From: Sulfurovum sp.
GTDB taxonomy: Bacteria; Campylobacterota; Campylobacteria; Campylobacterales; Sulfurovaceae
Length of the DNA: 41,623 nt
Reading direction: 5' to 3'
NCBI GenBank assembly: GCA_026989435.1
Contig: JALSJI010000086.1
Location: 1 to 41,623, forward strand
Shown: piece by piece, positions 7,272 to 15,453 of the stretch
Numbering within the stretch: the stretch's first letter is position 1
Layout: the number at the start of each line of letters is the position of its first letter
The notes under the pieces: model-generated
Databases searched by the model: none
Seen by the model: only the letters and a program-made list of their open reading frames with translations
Told to the model about the DNA's origin: nothing
Translations under genes and position numbers: made by a program

Positions 7272-7580
7272 TTAAAGTATTAAATCCCCGTTTTTATCAA
7301 TCTTCAATAGTTTTTTACAGCGATTTCTGCCAAGAAACCATCCGTCGGCATAATCTTGCTTGTTACGAAAAGTCCAATGTGATTTTGTATAGATGCCTTT
7401 GGCTGTTTTACAGCCATCCATAATCCCTTTTTTATAGAGTGTACTAAAGTGTGCCCCAAAATAGATACCACTATAAGTAAACCCGCCTTTTTCTGCAGGT
7501 AGATGTTTGGGTTTACAGCCTGATATAAAAGTAGACAGGGCTATTATAAAAAGCGTTTTTACTAGAGTGTACCGTTGCAT
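7272..7580 (-). CDS. Small lipoprotein, function unknown
   Basis: A lipoprotein of about 102 residues with the lipobox ISGC after a hydrophobic segment (LVKTLFIIALSTF). The mature part has several Cys and aromatic residues (FTYSGIYFGAHF, DGCKTAKGIY, FLGRNRCKK), suggesting one or two disulfides in the periplasm. I do not recognise the family. I place the start at the ATG at 7578-7580, which has AGGA seven bases upstream (7587-7590). A longer frame from 7604 is open, but a TATAAT at 7610-7615 lies six bases upstream, so that ATG would sit at the transcript 5' end without a binding site. Confidence 0.65.
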   Translation of the reverse strand: MQRYTLVKTLFIIALSTFISGCKPKHLPAEKGGFTYSGIYFGAHFSTLYKKGIMDGCKTAKGIYTKSHWTFRNKQDYADGWFLGRNRCKKLLKIDKNGDLIL

Positions 7581-7587
7581 GTATATT

Positions 7588-7617
7588 CCTATGATTTTTT
7601 TCATAGGAAATTATAGC
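7588..7617 (-). promoter_or_regulatory. -10 box and 5' hairpin before the small lipoprotein gene
   Basis: On the minus strand TATAAT lies at 7610-7615. CCTATGA (7588-7594) and TCATAGG (7601-7607) form a 7-bp inverted repeat around six T. The AGGA ribosome binding site (7587-7590) overlaps the arm, so the hairpin could hide it and lower translation. Confidence 0.35.
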
Positions 7618-7638
7618 AATACTTTCTCTCAATTTAGA

Positions 7639-7644
7639 TATAAT
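7639..7644 (+). promoter_or_regulatory. Putative -10 box for obgE-proB
   Basis: A perfect TATAAT lies in the 100-base spacer before obgE, about 60 bases from its ATG and divergent from the small lipoprotein promoter. No good -35 hexamer is seen. AAAGG at 7694-7698 is the ribosome binding site of obgE. Confidence 0.45.
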
Positions 7645-7704
7645 TCTGCAATGAATGAACTCTTTATTTAGTAGTATTGCTTTGATAGGCACTAAAGGTT
7701 TAGT

Positions 7705-8820
7705 ATGTTTGTAGATAGTGTAGAACTTATGATAAGTTCAGGTAAGGGTGGCGCAGGCGCTGTCTCTTTTTGGACCGAAAAATTTGTGACAAAAGGCGGT
7801 CCTGACGGAGGAGATGGCGGACGTGGCGGTTCAGTCTATTTTAAGGTGGACAACAATACCGATACACTCTCCTTTTTTCGCGGTCGCAGACATCTTAAGG
7901 CTGAAAACGGACGGCCGGGCGAAGGACGTAAGAAATATGGACGCAAGGGAAAGGATTTGGTCATTACCGTTCCTGCCGGTACAAGTATCATCGATGTAGA
8001 GACGGGTGAGATACTTTTAGATTTGATCGATGAAGGCGAGAAGGTACTTTTTTTAGAAGGTGGCAAGGGTGGACTTGGCAACATGCATTTTAAGTCTTCT
8101 AGTAACCAAAGACCCACTTATGCCCAACCCGGATTGCCGGGTGAGAGTAAACATGTACGCTTAGAGATGAAACTCATTGCAGATGTTGGACTTGTGGGGT
8201 ATCCTAATGTAGGCAAATCGACACTCATTTCCACACTCTCCAATGCAAAACCGCAGGTAGCCAATTATGAGTTTACTACGCTAATTCCTAAGCTAGGCGT
8301 GGTGGATGTGGGAGAGTTTGACTCTTTTATGATGGCAGATATCCCGGGTATTATTGAGGGTGCGAGTGAGGGAAAGGGTTTGGGATTGGCATTTTTAAAA
8401 CATATCGAACGCACTAAAACACTTTTGCTGATGATCGATGCATCCAATTATAGAGAGATGAAATATCAGTATGAGACCTTACTGTTAGAGCTTCAACGAT
8501 ATTCAGAGGAGTTGGCAGCACGTACATATGCCATAGCCGTTACAAAGATAGATGCACTAACGGTAGAAGAGGCAAACCATAGGATAGAGACATTTTTAGC
8601 AGATATCAATCTTGTACCCAATACGCTATTGAGACGCTATAAAGCTAAAGAGAAGTATCTCTCTTACGGGTATGAAGATCACTTAGACGTAATCTCCCCT
8701 CGGCAACAACCACTCTTCGTTCTGCCTTTTTCATCCGTAGCGCATATCAATATTGAGACGCTTCGTTATCTTCTAAGTAGACTTATAAAAAGTGCTGATA
8801 AAAGTGAAGGGAAAGTATGA
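7705..8820 (+). CDS. obgE: GTPase Obg (CgtA), ribosome-associated
   Basis: A 371-residue Obg GTPase used in late 50S assembly and stress control. The Gly-rich Obg fold covers residues 1-158 ([34 protein letters not shown] segments). The G domain follows: P-loop G165-YPNVGKS172, switch region [17 protein letters not shown] (G3) and the TKID base-recognition motif instead of the commoner NKxD. A charged C-terminal extension follows. It lies after rplU-rpmA, the classic neighbourhood, and its stop overlaps proB by ATGA (8817-8820). Confidence 0.95.
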   Translation: MFVDSVELMISSGKGGAGAVSFWTEKFVTKGGPDGGDGGRGGSVYFKVDNNTDTLSFFRGRRHLKAENGRPGEGRKKYGRKGKDLVITVPAGTSIIDVETGEILLDLIDEGEKVLFLEGGKGGLGNMHFKSSSNQRPTYAQPGLPGESKHVRLEMKLIADVGLVGYPNVGKSTLISTLSNAKPQVANYEFTTLIPKLGVVDVGEFDSFMMADIPGIIEGASEGKGLGLAFLKHIERTKTLLLMIDASNYREMKYQYETLLLELQRYSEELAARTYAIAVTKIDALTVEEANHRIETFLADINLVPNTLLRRYKAKEKYLSYGYEDHLDVISPRQQPLFVLPFSSVAHINIETLRYLLSRLIKSADKSEGKV

Positions 8821-9584
8821 AAAAAAAACGTATCGTTATCAAAGTAGGCTCTCATGTGCTAACTCAGGATACAGAAGTGGCAAAGCATCGTATGTTTGCA
8901 CTTGTTGAATTGGTCGCCAACCTCAAAGTGCACCATTATGAAGTGATATTGGTTAGTTCGGGAGCCGTAGCTGCAGGGTATACACTTTTGGCATTGGATC
9001 AGAATGATATTGCCAATAGGCAAGCATTAGCGGCGATAGGGCAGCCACTGCTGTTAAGTATGTATCAAAAAAAATTTGCCACATTTGATATCTTATGTTC
9101 ACAGGTATTGCTTTATGCAGAGGTCTTTGAATCCAAAGAGCATATCGTTCATGCAAAAAATGCCATCGATAGGCTATTACAACACGGTATTGTTCCTATT
9201 GTGAACGAAAATGACACCGTAAGCATTCAAGAGCTTGTCTTTGGAGACAATGATAGACTCTCAGCCCATGTCGCACACCATTTTGATGCAAAACTTCTAG
9301 TCATACTTTCAGATATTGATGCGCTCTATGATAAAGACCCGAACCGATATAAAGATGCTACACGCCGTGCAGTCGTAAGTGATATTGCACAAGATGAATT
9401 GAGTGCAGAGCATACTCCTAATAATGTATTTGCCACAGGCGGTATCGTGACTAAATTGCAAGCAGCATCTTATCTTTTAGAGCATAAGAAAGAGATGTTT
9501 TTAGCTTCAGGCTTTGATTTGAGTGATGTAAAATCACTGCTTATTGATGGCGTGCATGCGGGTGGGACGCTTTTTAAAGCATAA
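8817..9584 (+). CDS. proB: Glutamate 5-kinase (short form, no PUA domain)
   Basis: A 255-residue amino-acid kinase that phosphorylates glutamate with ATP, the first step of proline synthesis. Motifs include KVGSHVLT at the start, [10 protein letters not shown] near 46-55, NENDTVS (substrate binding), [10 protein letters not shown] and the ATP-binding [13 protein letters not shown]. The C-terminal PUA domain of E. coli ProB (367 residues) is missing, as in other short forms. It overlaps obgE by ATGA. proC and proA lie about 28 kb away in this window, so the pathway is complete but dispersed. Confidence 0.95.
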   Translation: MKKKRIVIKVGSHVLTQDTEVAKHRMFALVELVANLKVHHYEVILVSSGAVAAGYTLLALDQNDIANRQALAAIGQPLLLSMYQKKFATFDILCSQVLLYAEVFESKEHIVHAKNAIDRLLQHGIVPIVNENDTVSIQELVFGDNDRLSAHVAHHFDAKLLVILSDIDALYDKDPNRYKDATRRAVVSDIAQDELSAEHTPNNVFATGGIVTKLQAASYLLEHKKEMFLASGFDLSDVKSLLIDGVHAGGTLFKA

Positions 9585-9604
9585 TTATTTGACTTTTGTA
9601 GCCG

Positions 9605-9641
9605 TAAAGTATATACTATAGTAAATAAAGTATATAAAGGA
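9605..9641 (+). promoter_or_regulatory. Tandem 11-bp direct repeats, likely TA operator, and ribosome binding site
   Basis: TAAAGTATATA occurs at 9605-9615 and again at 9626-9636, exactly 21 bp apart (two helical turns). The first copy extends into the palindrome AGTATATACT (9608-9617), followed by ACTATAGT. The sites overlap the likely -10 region and end at AAAGGA (9636-9641), seven bases before the antitoxin ATG. Same-face repeats suit cooperative binding of ribbon-helix-helix dimers, so autoregulation is inferred. Confidence 0.55.
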
Positions 9642-9647
9642 TAGATT

Positions 9648-9902
9648 ATGACAGCAAAAGTTGAAAAGTCAGGCTATAAAAAAGAGTTATTTTCCTTGCC
9701 TGTTGATGTGGTGGAGAAATTAAAAAAGTATGCACAAGACACAGGTAAGAAAAAAAGCCATATCGTAGCTGAAGCCGTAGAAGCGTATGTTGCACAAAAT
9801 GAAAGAGAAAAATATATAGAAGATGCGTTAAGTCTTATAGGTATTATCTCTGAAAACACACCTGATATTCAAGAGATAAAAGCCAACAGAGAGGACATAT
9901 GA
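9648..9902 (+). CDS. Ribbon-helix-helix antitoxin (CopG/VapB-like)
   Basis: An 84-residue protein with an N-terminal RHH DNA-binding pattern: a short strand (ELFSLPVDV) then two helices (VVEKLKKYAQDTGKKKSHIVAEAVEAYVAQNE), with the G-K-K-K-S turn typical of CopG-like proteins. The C-terminal part (IISENTPDIQEIKANREDI) probably binds the toxin. Its stop overlaps the PIN toxin start (ATGA, 9899-9902). Two helically phased repeats in front of it are good operator candidates. The family is clear, although the exact subtype is not. Confidence 0.85.
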   Translation: MTAKVEKSGYKKELFSLPVDVVEKLKKYAQDTGKKKSHIVAEAVEAYVAQNEREKYIEDALSLIGIISENTPDIQEIKANREDI

Positions 9903-10330
9903 AGAAAATCTTTTTAGATGCCAATATATTGATTGATATTTTAGATGGTGGCAGACCTAAAAGTCAGCAGAGTGCAGAAGTTTATGAAATGTTAGTGCGT
10001 GGTGTAGAACATTTTTCACTTTACACCTCTTGTGATTTACTCACTACGGTGTATTACTTTATTAAAAAACCACTAGGACAAAAGTTTGCACTAGAAAAGA
10101 TAAAAAAACTCAATCAGATTATAAAAGTCATAGAGTTTGGCAATGCGGAAATAAACGAAGCCATAGAACTCATGGAAAGAAACGAAAAATATACAGACTT
10201 AGAAGACACCATACAGTATGTCATGGCACGCAAAGAGAAATGCGACTACATCATCACCAACGACAACGCCTTTGCCTCCGGTGATGTGCCGGTGTTGAGT
10301 GCTAAAGAGGCGATAGCGGTTTTGAAGTAA
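9899..10330 (+). CDS. PIN-domain ribonuclease toxin (VapC-like)
   Basis: A 143-residue PIN domain. The first acidic residue is Asp7 in IFLDANILID. The later metal-binding set is Asp100/Asp103 in YTDLEDTIQYVMA and Asp122 in IITNDNAF, the usual D...E...D...D arrangement of PIN nucleases that cut tRNA or rRNA. Asp46 (TSCDLLTT) may replace the usual Glu. It forms a TA pair with the upstream RHH antitoxin, with which it overlaps by 4 bp. It marks the left end of the accessory island. Confidence 0.88.
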   Translation: MKKIFLDANILIDILDGGRPKSQQSAEVYEMLVRGVEHFSLYTSCDLLTTVYYFIKKPLGQKFALEKIKKLNQIIKVIEFGNAEINEAIELMERNEKYTDLEDTIQYVMARKEKCDYIITNDNAFASGDVPVLSAKEAIAVLK

Positions 10331-10353
10331 AGCTCTAGGTTTTTAGGGTAAAA

Positions 10354-10373
10354 TATACTACTTAAAATCAGGG
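10354..10373 (+). promoter_or_regulatory. Putative promoter (-10) and ribosome binding site of the hsd operon
   Basis: TATACT at 10354-10359 (overlapping TAAAAT at 10349-10354) lies about 22 bases before the hsdR ATG, and AGGGA at 10370-10374 is the binding site. Because all following island genes overlap or nearly overlap, this may be the only promoter for the whole set down to hsdM. Confidence 0.45.
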
Positions 10374-10380
10374 ATTGTGA

Positions 10381-13341
10381 ATGCATAAAATAAAAACCAA
10401 TGGTACAAGTAGAGCTAAAGAGAGTGATATAGAACAAAATTTCATTAAAAAACTTAAAGAGCTAAAATATACATATCGCCCGGATATTCGTGATAGAAGC
10501 TCTTTAGAGAAAAATTTTAGAGAAAAATTTCAAGAGCTAAACAGAGTAAACCTAACAGATAATGAGTTTGACAGACTTTTAGAACAGATCATCACCCCAA
10601 ATGTTTTTACCTCCTCAAAACTATTGAGAGAAATCAATACTTTTGAGAGAGAAGACGGCACTCCTTTGCACTATACACTTGTAAACACTAAAGATTGGTG
10701 CAAAAACTCTTTTGAAGTGATAAATCAACTGCGTATCAATACCAAAGATAGCTTTCACAGATATGATATTATCTTGCTTATCAATGGTTTGCCACTGGTG
10801 CAAATAGAGCTAAAGACTTTGCAGATAAGCCCAAGACGAGCGATGCAGCAAATAGTCAATTACAAAAACGATACAGGCAATGGATACAGCAATACACTGC
10901 TTAGCTTTATGCAACTCTTTATTGTCTCAAACCAGAGCAACACCTACTACTTTGCCAATAACGACAAAAAACATTTTGCTTTTGATGCCGATGAGCGATT
11001 TTTGCCTATCTATCAGTTTGCCGATAAAAAGAACAAAAAGATAAGCAATCTTTATGATTTTAGTGATGCTTTTTTGGCAAAATGCCACTTAGCCGAGATG
11101 ATAAGCAAATATATGGTCTTAGTGCAAAGTGAGCAAAAGCTGATGATGATGCGACCCTACCAAATCTATGCCGTTGAAGCCATAGTAGAGTGTATAAAGG
11201 ACAACAGAGGCAACGGCTACATATGGCACACCACAGGGAGTGGAAAAACACTCACCTCTTTTAAAGCTTCAACGCTTTTAAAAGATAATGATAGTATTAA
11301 AAAAGTGCTTTTTGTAGTCGATAGAAAAGATTTAGACCGTCAAACAAGAGATGAGTTTAACAGATTTCAAGAGAATTGTGTAGAGGAAAATACCAACACC
11401 CAAACCCTTGTAGAGCGACTTCTCTCAACAGACTATGCCGATAAGGTCATAGTAACCACTATCCAAAAATTAGGACTTGCTCTCGATGGCACAAACAGAC
11501 AAAACTACAAAAAAGCTCTTGAACCACTAAGCGGTGAACGAATAGTCTTTATCTTTGATGAGTGCCACAGAAGCCAGTTTGGCAAAAACCACAAAGCGAT
11601 AAAAGAGTTTTTCCCAAACTCTCAACTCTTTGGCTTTACAGGCACACCTATCTTTGAAGAAAATGCCAATAGCTTTATGATAGAAGATGATACAGCCTCT
11701 TTAAAAACCACCAAAGATATATTTGAAAAAGAGCTACACAGCTACACCATCACCCATGCCATAGATGACGGCAATGTGCTTCGTTTTCATATCGACTACT
11801 ATAAGCCGGAAGCAAAAGAGGCACAAAAAGCGACTATTTCAAAAAAAGCAGTAGCTCAGGCTATCATAGACAAACACGACAAAGTAACCAATGAAAAAAA
11901 GTTCAATGCCATCTTTGCCACCTCTAGTATCAACGATGCCATAGAGTATTTTAGGCTTTTTAAAGAGCTTGAACATGAGCTAAATATCGCTTGTGTATTC
12001 TCTCCTCCTGCTGAGGGCAATAAAGATGTAGCTCAACTTCAAGAGGATTTACCCACAGAAAAAGAGGATAACAAAGTAGAACCAAATCTAAAAAAAGAGG
12101 CTCTAAAAGAGATCATAGCCGACTACAACAGACAATACAACACCAACCACACCATAAACGACTTTGATGTTTACTATCAAGATGTCCAAACTCGCATAAA
12201 AAATCAAAAATACCCAAACAGCGACCTGCCTCACAAAGAAAAAATTGATATCACTATCGTAGTAGATATGCTTTTGACTGGTTTTGATAGTAAATTTTTA
12301 AATACCCTCTATGTCGATAAAAACCTCAAATACCACGGACTCATTCAAGCCTTTTCAAGAACCAACAGAGTGCTAAACGATACTAAGCCTTATGGTAATA
12401 TCTTGGATTTTCGCTCACAACAAAATGCAGTTGATGAGGCGATAGCACTTTTTAGTGGTGAAGATATAAGCAAACCAAAAGAGATATGGCTTGTTGATCC
12501 TGCTCCAAAAACGATAGAGAAGTTTCAAGAAGCAACTAAAAAACTACAAGAGTTTATGCAAAATCAAGGCTTAGAGAGCAACCCAAGCGAAATAGCCAAC
12601 CTAAGAGGCGATGAGGCAAGAGCTGAATTTATAAGAACCTTCAAAGAGATACAACGACTAAAAACCCAATTAGACCAACACACAGATCTAAAAACCGAGC
12701 AGATAGAAGCGATAGAAGATGCGATGCCAAGCGATATGCTAAGAGCTTTTAAATCGATGTATATAGAGACTGCCAAAGCTTTGCAAATCAAACGAGACAA
12801 GGGCGAAGAGGTAAGCGATACAGTAGAGCAGCTTGATTTTGAGTTTGTGCTTTTTGCTTCTACTTTGGTAGACTATGACTATATTATGAACCTTGTGAGC
12901 AAATATGCCTCCAATGAGCCAAAAAAGCAAAAGATGAGCAAAGAGCAACTAATAAACCTGCTCAAATCAAGTGCCAATCTTTTAGAAACTCAAGAGGATT
13001 TGATAGAGTATATCAACTCACTTGAGGTTGGCAAAGCTTTGGATGAGCAGAGTATCAAAAAGGGGTATGAGGAGTTTTTGGCAAATAAAAACAAGAGAGC
13101 AATAGATACAATTGCCAAAAAGCATGGACTCCAAACAACAGAACTTCAAAAATTTATAGATGCCATAATGGACAGATATATCTTTGACGGCGAAAAACTA
13201 ACAGACCTTTTAGCTCCTCTAAATCTTGGTTGGAAACAAAGAGGGCTTAAAGAGCAAGAGCTAATGAAAGAGCTTGGCCCACTACTTAGAAAGATAGCAA
13301 AAGGCAAAGAGATATCGGGCTTAGAGGTTTATGATGGGTAG
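10381..13341 (+). CDS. hsdR: Type I restriction enzyme, HsdR subunit
   Basis: A 986-residue motor/nuclease subunit. The N-terminal PD-(D/E)XK nuclease shows Asp129 in HRYDII and E143-L-K145 in VQIELKTL. The SF2 motor has Walker A TTGSGKT (284-290), VDRKDLDRQ (313-321), DECH (393-396) and FTGTP, with later RecA2 motifs around TGFDSKFLNTLYVDK and QAFSRTNR. A long C-terminal region for docking to HsdM/HsdS follows. HsdR translocates DNA and cuts unmethylated targets far from the site. It is the first gene of the operon and overlaps the next by 11 bp. Confidence 0.95.
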   Translation: MHKIKTNGTSRAKESDIEQNFIKKLKELKYTYRPDIRDRSSLEKNFREKFQELNRVNLTDNEFDRLLEQIITPNVFTSSKLLREINTFEREDGTPLHYTLVNTKDWCKNSFEVINQLRINTKDSFHRYDIILLINGLPLVQIELKTLQISPRRAMQQIVNYKNDTGNGYSNTLLSFMQLFIVSNQSNTYYFANNDKKHFAFDADERFLPIYQFADKKNKKISNLYDFSDAFLAKCHLAEMISKYMVLVQSEQKLMMMRPYQIYAVEAIVECIKDNRGNGYIWHTTGSGKTLTSFKASTLLKDNDSIKKVLFVVDRKDLDRQTRDEFNRFQENCVEENTNTQTLVERLLSTDYADKVIVTTIQKLGLALDGTNRQNYKKALEPLSGERIVFIFDECHRSQFGKNHKAIKEFFPNSQLFGFTGTPIFEENANSFMIEDDTASLKTTKDIFEKELHSYTITHAIDDGNVLRFHIDYYKPEAKEAQKATISKKAVAQAIIDKHDKVTNEKKFNAIFATSSINDAIEYFRLFKELEHELNIACVFSPPAEGNKDVAQLQEDLPTEKEDNKVEPNLKKEALKEIIADYNRQYNTNHTINDFDVYYQDVQTRIKNQKYPNSDLPHKEKIDITIVVDMLLTGFDSKFLNTLYVDKNLKYHGLIQAFSRTNRVLNDTKPYGNILDFRSQQNAVDEAIALFSGEDISKPKEIWLVDPAPKTIEKFQEATKKLQEFMQNQGLESNPSEIANLRGDEARAEFIRTFKEIQRLKTQLDQHTDLKTEQIEAIEDAMPSDMLRAFKSMYIETAKALQIKRDKGEEVSDTVEQLDFEFVLFASTLVDYDYIMNLVSKYASNEPKKQKMSKEQLINLLKSSANLLETQEDLIEYINSLEVGKALDEQSIKKGYEEFLANKNKRAIDTIAKKHGLQTTELQKFIDAIMDRYIFDGEKLTDLLAPLNLGWKQRGLKEQELMKELGPLLRKIAKGKEISGLEVYDG

Positions 13342-14173
13342 TATTGTAGTTTACGAAAATGGTGAATTGGAGTTAAAAATATCAATAAAAGAAAATACCC
13401 TTTGGCTCAAAGCCCAAGATATAGCAGAACTTTTTGAAGTCCAAAGACCAGCAGTGGTTAAGCATATAGGTAATATTTATAAAACTTACGAGTTGCAAGA
13501 GTCTTCAACTTGTTCCATTTTGGAACAGGTTGCCAAAGATGGCAAGATAAGAAAGATAAAATATTATAATCTTGATATGATTATCGCCGTTGGATACAGG
13601 GTAAACTCAAAAAAAGCGACACAGTTTAGGATCTGGGCAACAAACATCCTAAAAGAGTATATTTACAATGGTTATGCAATAAATAGTCAAAAAATAACAG
13701 TAGATAGATTTATAAAACTAGAAAATGATGTATCAAATATAAAAGATGAAATAGAGCAGATAAAAGAGAACAAAGAAAAGATACAGCTAAATCAAGGTGT
13801 TTTTTATAACGGTCAAATATTTGATGCCTATGTTTTGATAAATGATATTTTTAAAAGTGCCAAAGAGAGTATAGTTTTGATAGATAACTATATAGATGAA
13901 ACCATCTTAACACTTTTTAGTAAATACCCAAAACTACATTTTACTCTTGTAACTAAAAATATATCAAAAAAACTCCAGCTCGATATAAAAAAATACCAAG
14001 CACAATACAATAACCTAAAAGTAAAAATATCAAACAGTTATCATGATAGGTTTTTGATTGTTGATAATAAAGAAGCTTATCATTTAGGAGTAAGTTTAAA
14101 AGATTTGGGTAAAAAAGTATTTGCCTTTAGTAGGATAAATATAGATATGTTAAGGTTGGAAGATAATGAGTAA
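13331..14173 (+). CDS. RhuM-family protein fused to a PLD-like domain
   Basis: A 280-residue two-domain protein. Residues 20-120 match the RhuM family: LWLKAQDIAELFEVQRPAVV, YYNLDMIIAVGYRVNS, and QFRIWATNILKEY. A coiled linker (126-155) leads to a PLD-like domain with H238-x-R240-x4-D245 (YHDRFLIVDN) and GVSLKDLGKKVFAF, that is, one HKD-like motif with Arg instead of Lys. RhuM proteins often sit in type I RM loci, and their role is unknown. It overlaps hsdR and hsdS. Homology to the second RhuM gene downstream is plain by eye. Start could be either of two consecutive ATGs. Confidence 0.8.
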   Translation: MMGSIVVYENGELELKISIKENTLWLKAQDIAELFEVQRPAVVKHIGNIYKTYELQESSTCSILEQVAKDGKIRKIKYYNLDMIIAVGYRVNSKKATQFRIWATNILKEYIYNGYAINSQKITVDRFIKLENDVSNIKDEIEQIKENKEKIQLNQGVFYNGQIFDAYVLINDIFKSAKESIVLIDNYIDETILTLFSKYPKLHFTLVTKNISKKLQLDIKKYQAQYNNLKVKISNSYHDRFLIVDNKEAYHLGVSLKDLGKKVFAFSRINIDMLRLEDNE

Positions 14174-15452
14174 ATTAGTGCCAAAGCTTAGATTTAAAGA
14201 GTTTAGTGGGGAGTGGGAGGAGAAGAAGTTGGGGGATATTGTTGATATTTTTAAAGGTAAAGGTATTTCCAAAAATGATATTTCCGAAAATGGAAAATTA
14301 GATTGTATCAGATATGGAGAATTATATACTGAATACAGAGAAATTATAAATAATATAAAATCAAAAACAAATTTAAATCAAAATAATTTAGTTTTAAGCA
14401 AAAAAAATGATGTAATTATTCCATCGTCAGGAGAAACAAATATTGATATTGCAACTGCACATTGCATTTTAAAAGACAATATAGCTTTAGGTGGAGATTT
14501 GAATATTTTACGAGGTCAAGAAAATGGTATTTTTTTGGCATATTATTTAAGTAATGCAAAAAAAAATGAAATTTCCAAATTAGCTCAAGGTATAGCAGTC
14601 GTTCATCTATATTCATCTCAACTTAGCAAATTAACTTTACATCTCCCAACCCCAAAAGAACAACAAAAAATCGCCAACACCCTAAGCTCACTTGATAGTC
14701 TCATAGAGGCATACCAAAGAAAAGTAGAGGCTCTTTACAAGCATAAAAAAGCTCTGATGCAACAGCTCTTCCCGTCAGAGGGTGAAAATGTGCCAAAGCT
14801 TAGATTTAAAGAGTTTACTGGAGAGTGGGAGGAGAAGAAGTTGGGGGATATATATAAATTTTTTCCAACTAACTCCTTTTCAAGAGATAAATTAAATTAT
14901 GAAAAAGGAAAAGTTAAAAATATTCATTATGGAGATATTCACACTAAGTTTTCTACACTTTTTGATATTACCAAAGAAGTAGTTCCATATATTAATCAAT
15001 CTGTCGATATTACAAAAATAAAAAAAGATTATTATTGTGTTGAAGGAGATATGGTCTTTGCTGATGCTTCTGAGGACTTAGATGATATTGGAAAAAGCAT
15101 TGAACTTATTAATCTAAATAATGAAAGTTTGTTAGCTGGGTTGCATACACTTTTAGCAAGACAAAGAGAAGAGAAGTTGATAAAGGGCTTTTCAGGTCAT
15201 TTATTTAAATCAAATTTTATTCGCAATCAAATAAAGAGAGAAGCACAAGGTGCAAAAGTTTTAGGTATTTCAGTAAGAAGATTAGAGAATATAATGATTT
15301 CTTTTCCAAAATCCCCAAAAGAACAACAAAAAATCGCCAACACCCTAAGCTCACTTGATAGTCTCATAGAGGCAACCAAGCAAAAAGTAGAGGCTCTTTA
15401 CAAGCATAAAAAAGCTCTGATGCAACAGATGTTTGTGAGTGGGGAGGGTTGA
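14166..15452 (+). CDS. hsdS: Type I restriction-modification specificity subunit
   Basis: A 428-residue HsdS with two target-recognition domains (about 20-160 and 230-385), each followed by a conserved helix (KEQQKIANTLSSLDSLIEA) that sets the spacer and docks HsdM. Each half begins with almost the same segment, PKLRFKEFxGEWEEKKLGD. The repeat is also exact in DNA, so the gene is an internal duplication with divergent TRDs. TRD1 and TRD2 differ, so the site should be bipartite and asymmetric, of unknown sequence. It contains A8 (14400-14407) and A9 (14558-14566) runs. It overlaps the upstream RhuM-PLD gene by 8 bp. Confidence 0.95.
   Translation: MSKLVPKLRFKEFSGEWEEKKLGDIVDIFKGKGISKNDISENGKLDCIRYGELYTEYREIINNIKSKTNLNQNNLVLSKKNDVIIPSSGETNIDIATAHCILKDNIALGGDLNILRGQENGIFLAYYLSNAKKNEISKLAQGIAVVHLYSSQLSKLTLHLPTPKEQQKIANTLSSLDSLIEAYQRKVEALYKHKKALMQQLFPSEGENVPKLRFKEFTGEWEEKKLGDIYKFFPTNSFSRDKLNYEKGKVKNIHYGDIHTKFSTLFDITKEVVPYINQSVDITKIKKDYYCVEGDMVFADASEDLDDIGKSIELINLNNESLLAGLHTLLARQREEKLIKGFSGHLFKSNFIRNQIKREAQGAKVLGISVRRLENIMISFPKSPKEQQKIANTLSSLDSLIEATKQKVEALYKHKKALMQQMFVSGEG
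14178..14239 (+). repeat. hsdS direct repeat A, copy 1 (head of TRD1)
   Basis: A 62-bp segment that matches 14790-14851 with two mismatches. It encodes the start of each HsdS half (PKLRFKEF..). It could serve as homology for TRD exchange. Confidence 0.9.
14650..14711 (+). repeat. hsdS direct repeat B, copy 1 (central conserved helix)
   Basis: A 62-bp segment identical to 15313-15374 by eye. A further identical block follows at 14721-14765 (matching 15384-15428), so about 107 of 116 positions are conserved. It encodes the KEQQKIANTLSSLDSLIEA helix and its continuation. Confidence 0.9.
14790..14851 (+). repeat. hsdS direct repeat A, copy 2 (head of TRD2)
   Basis: Second copy of the 62-bp repeat beginning at 14178. 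The two mismatches fall in the codons around GEWEE. It marks the beginning of the second half of HsdS. Confidence 0.9.
15313..15428 (+). repeat. hsdS direct repeat B, copy 2 (distal conserved helix)
   Basis: Second copy of the conserved-helix block at 14650-14765. The first 62 bp and the last 45 bp are identical by eye, with a short variable stretch between them (around 15375-15383). Confidence 0.9.
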
Positions 15453-15453
15453 A

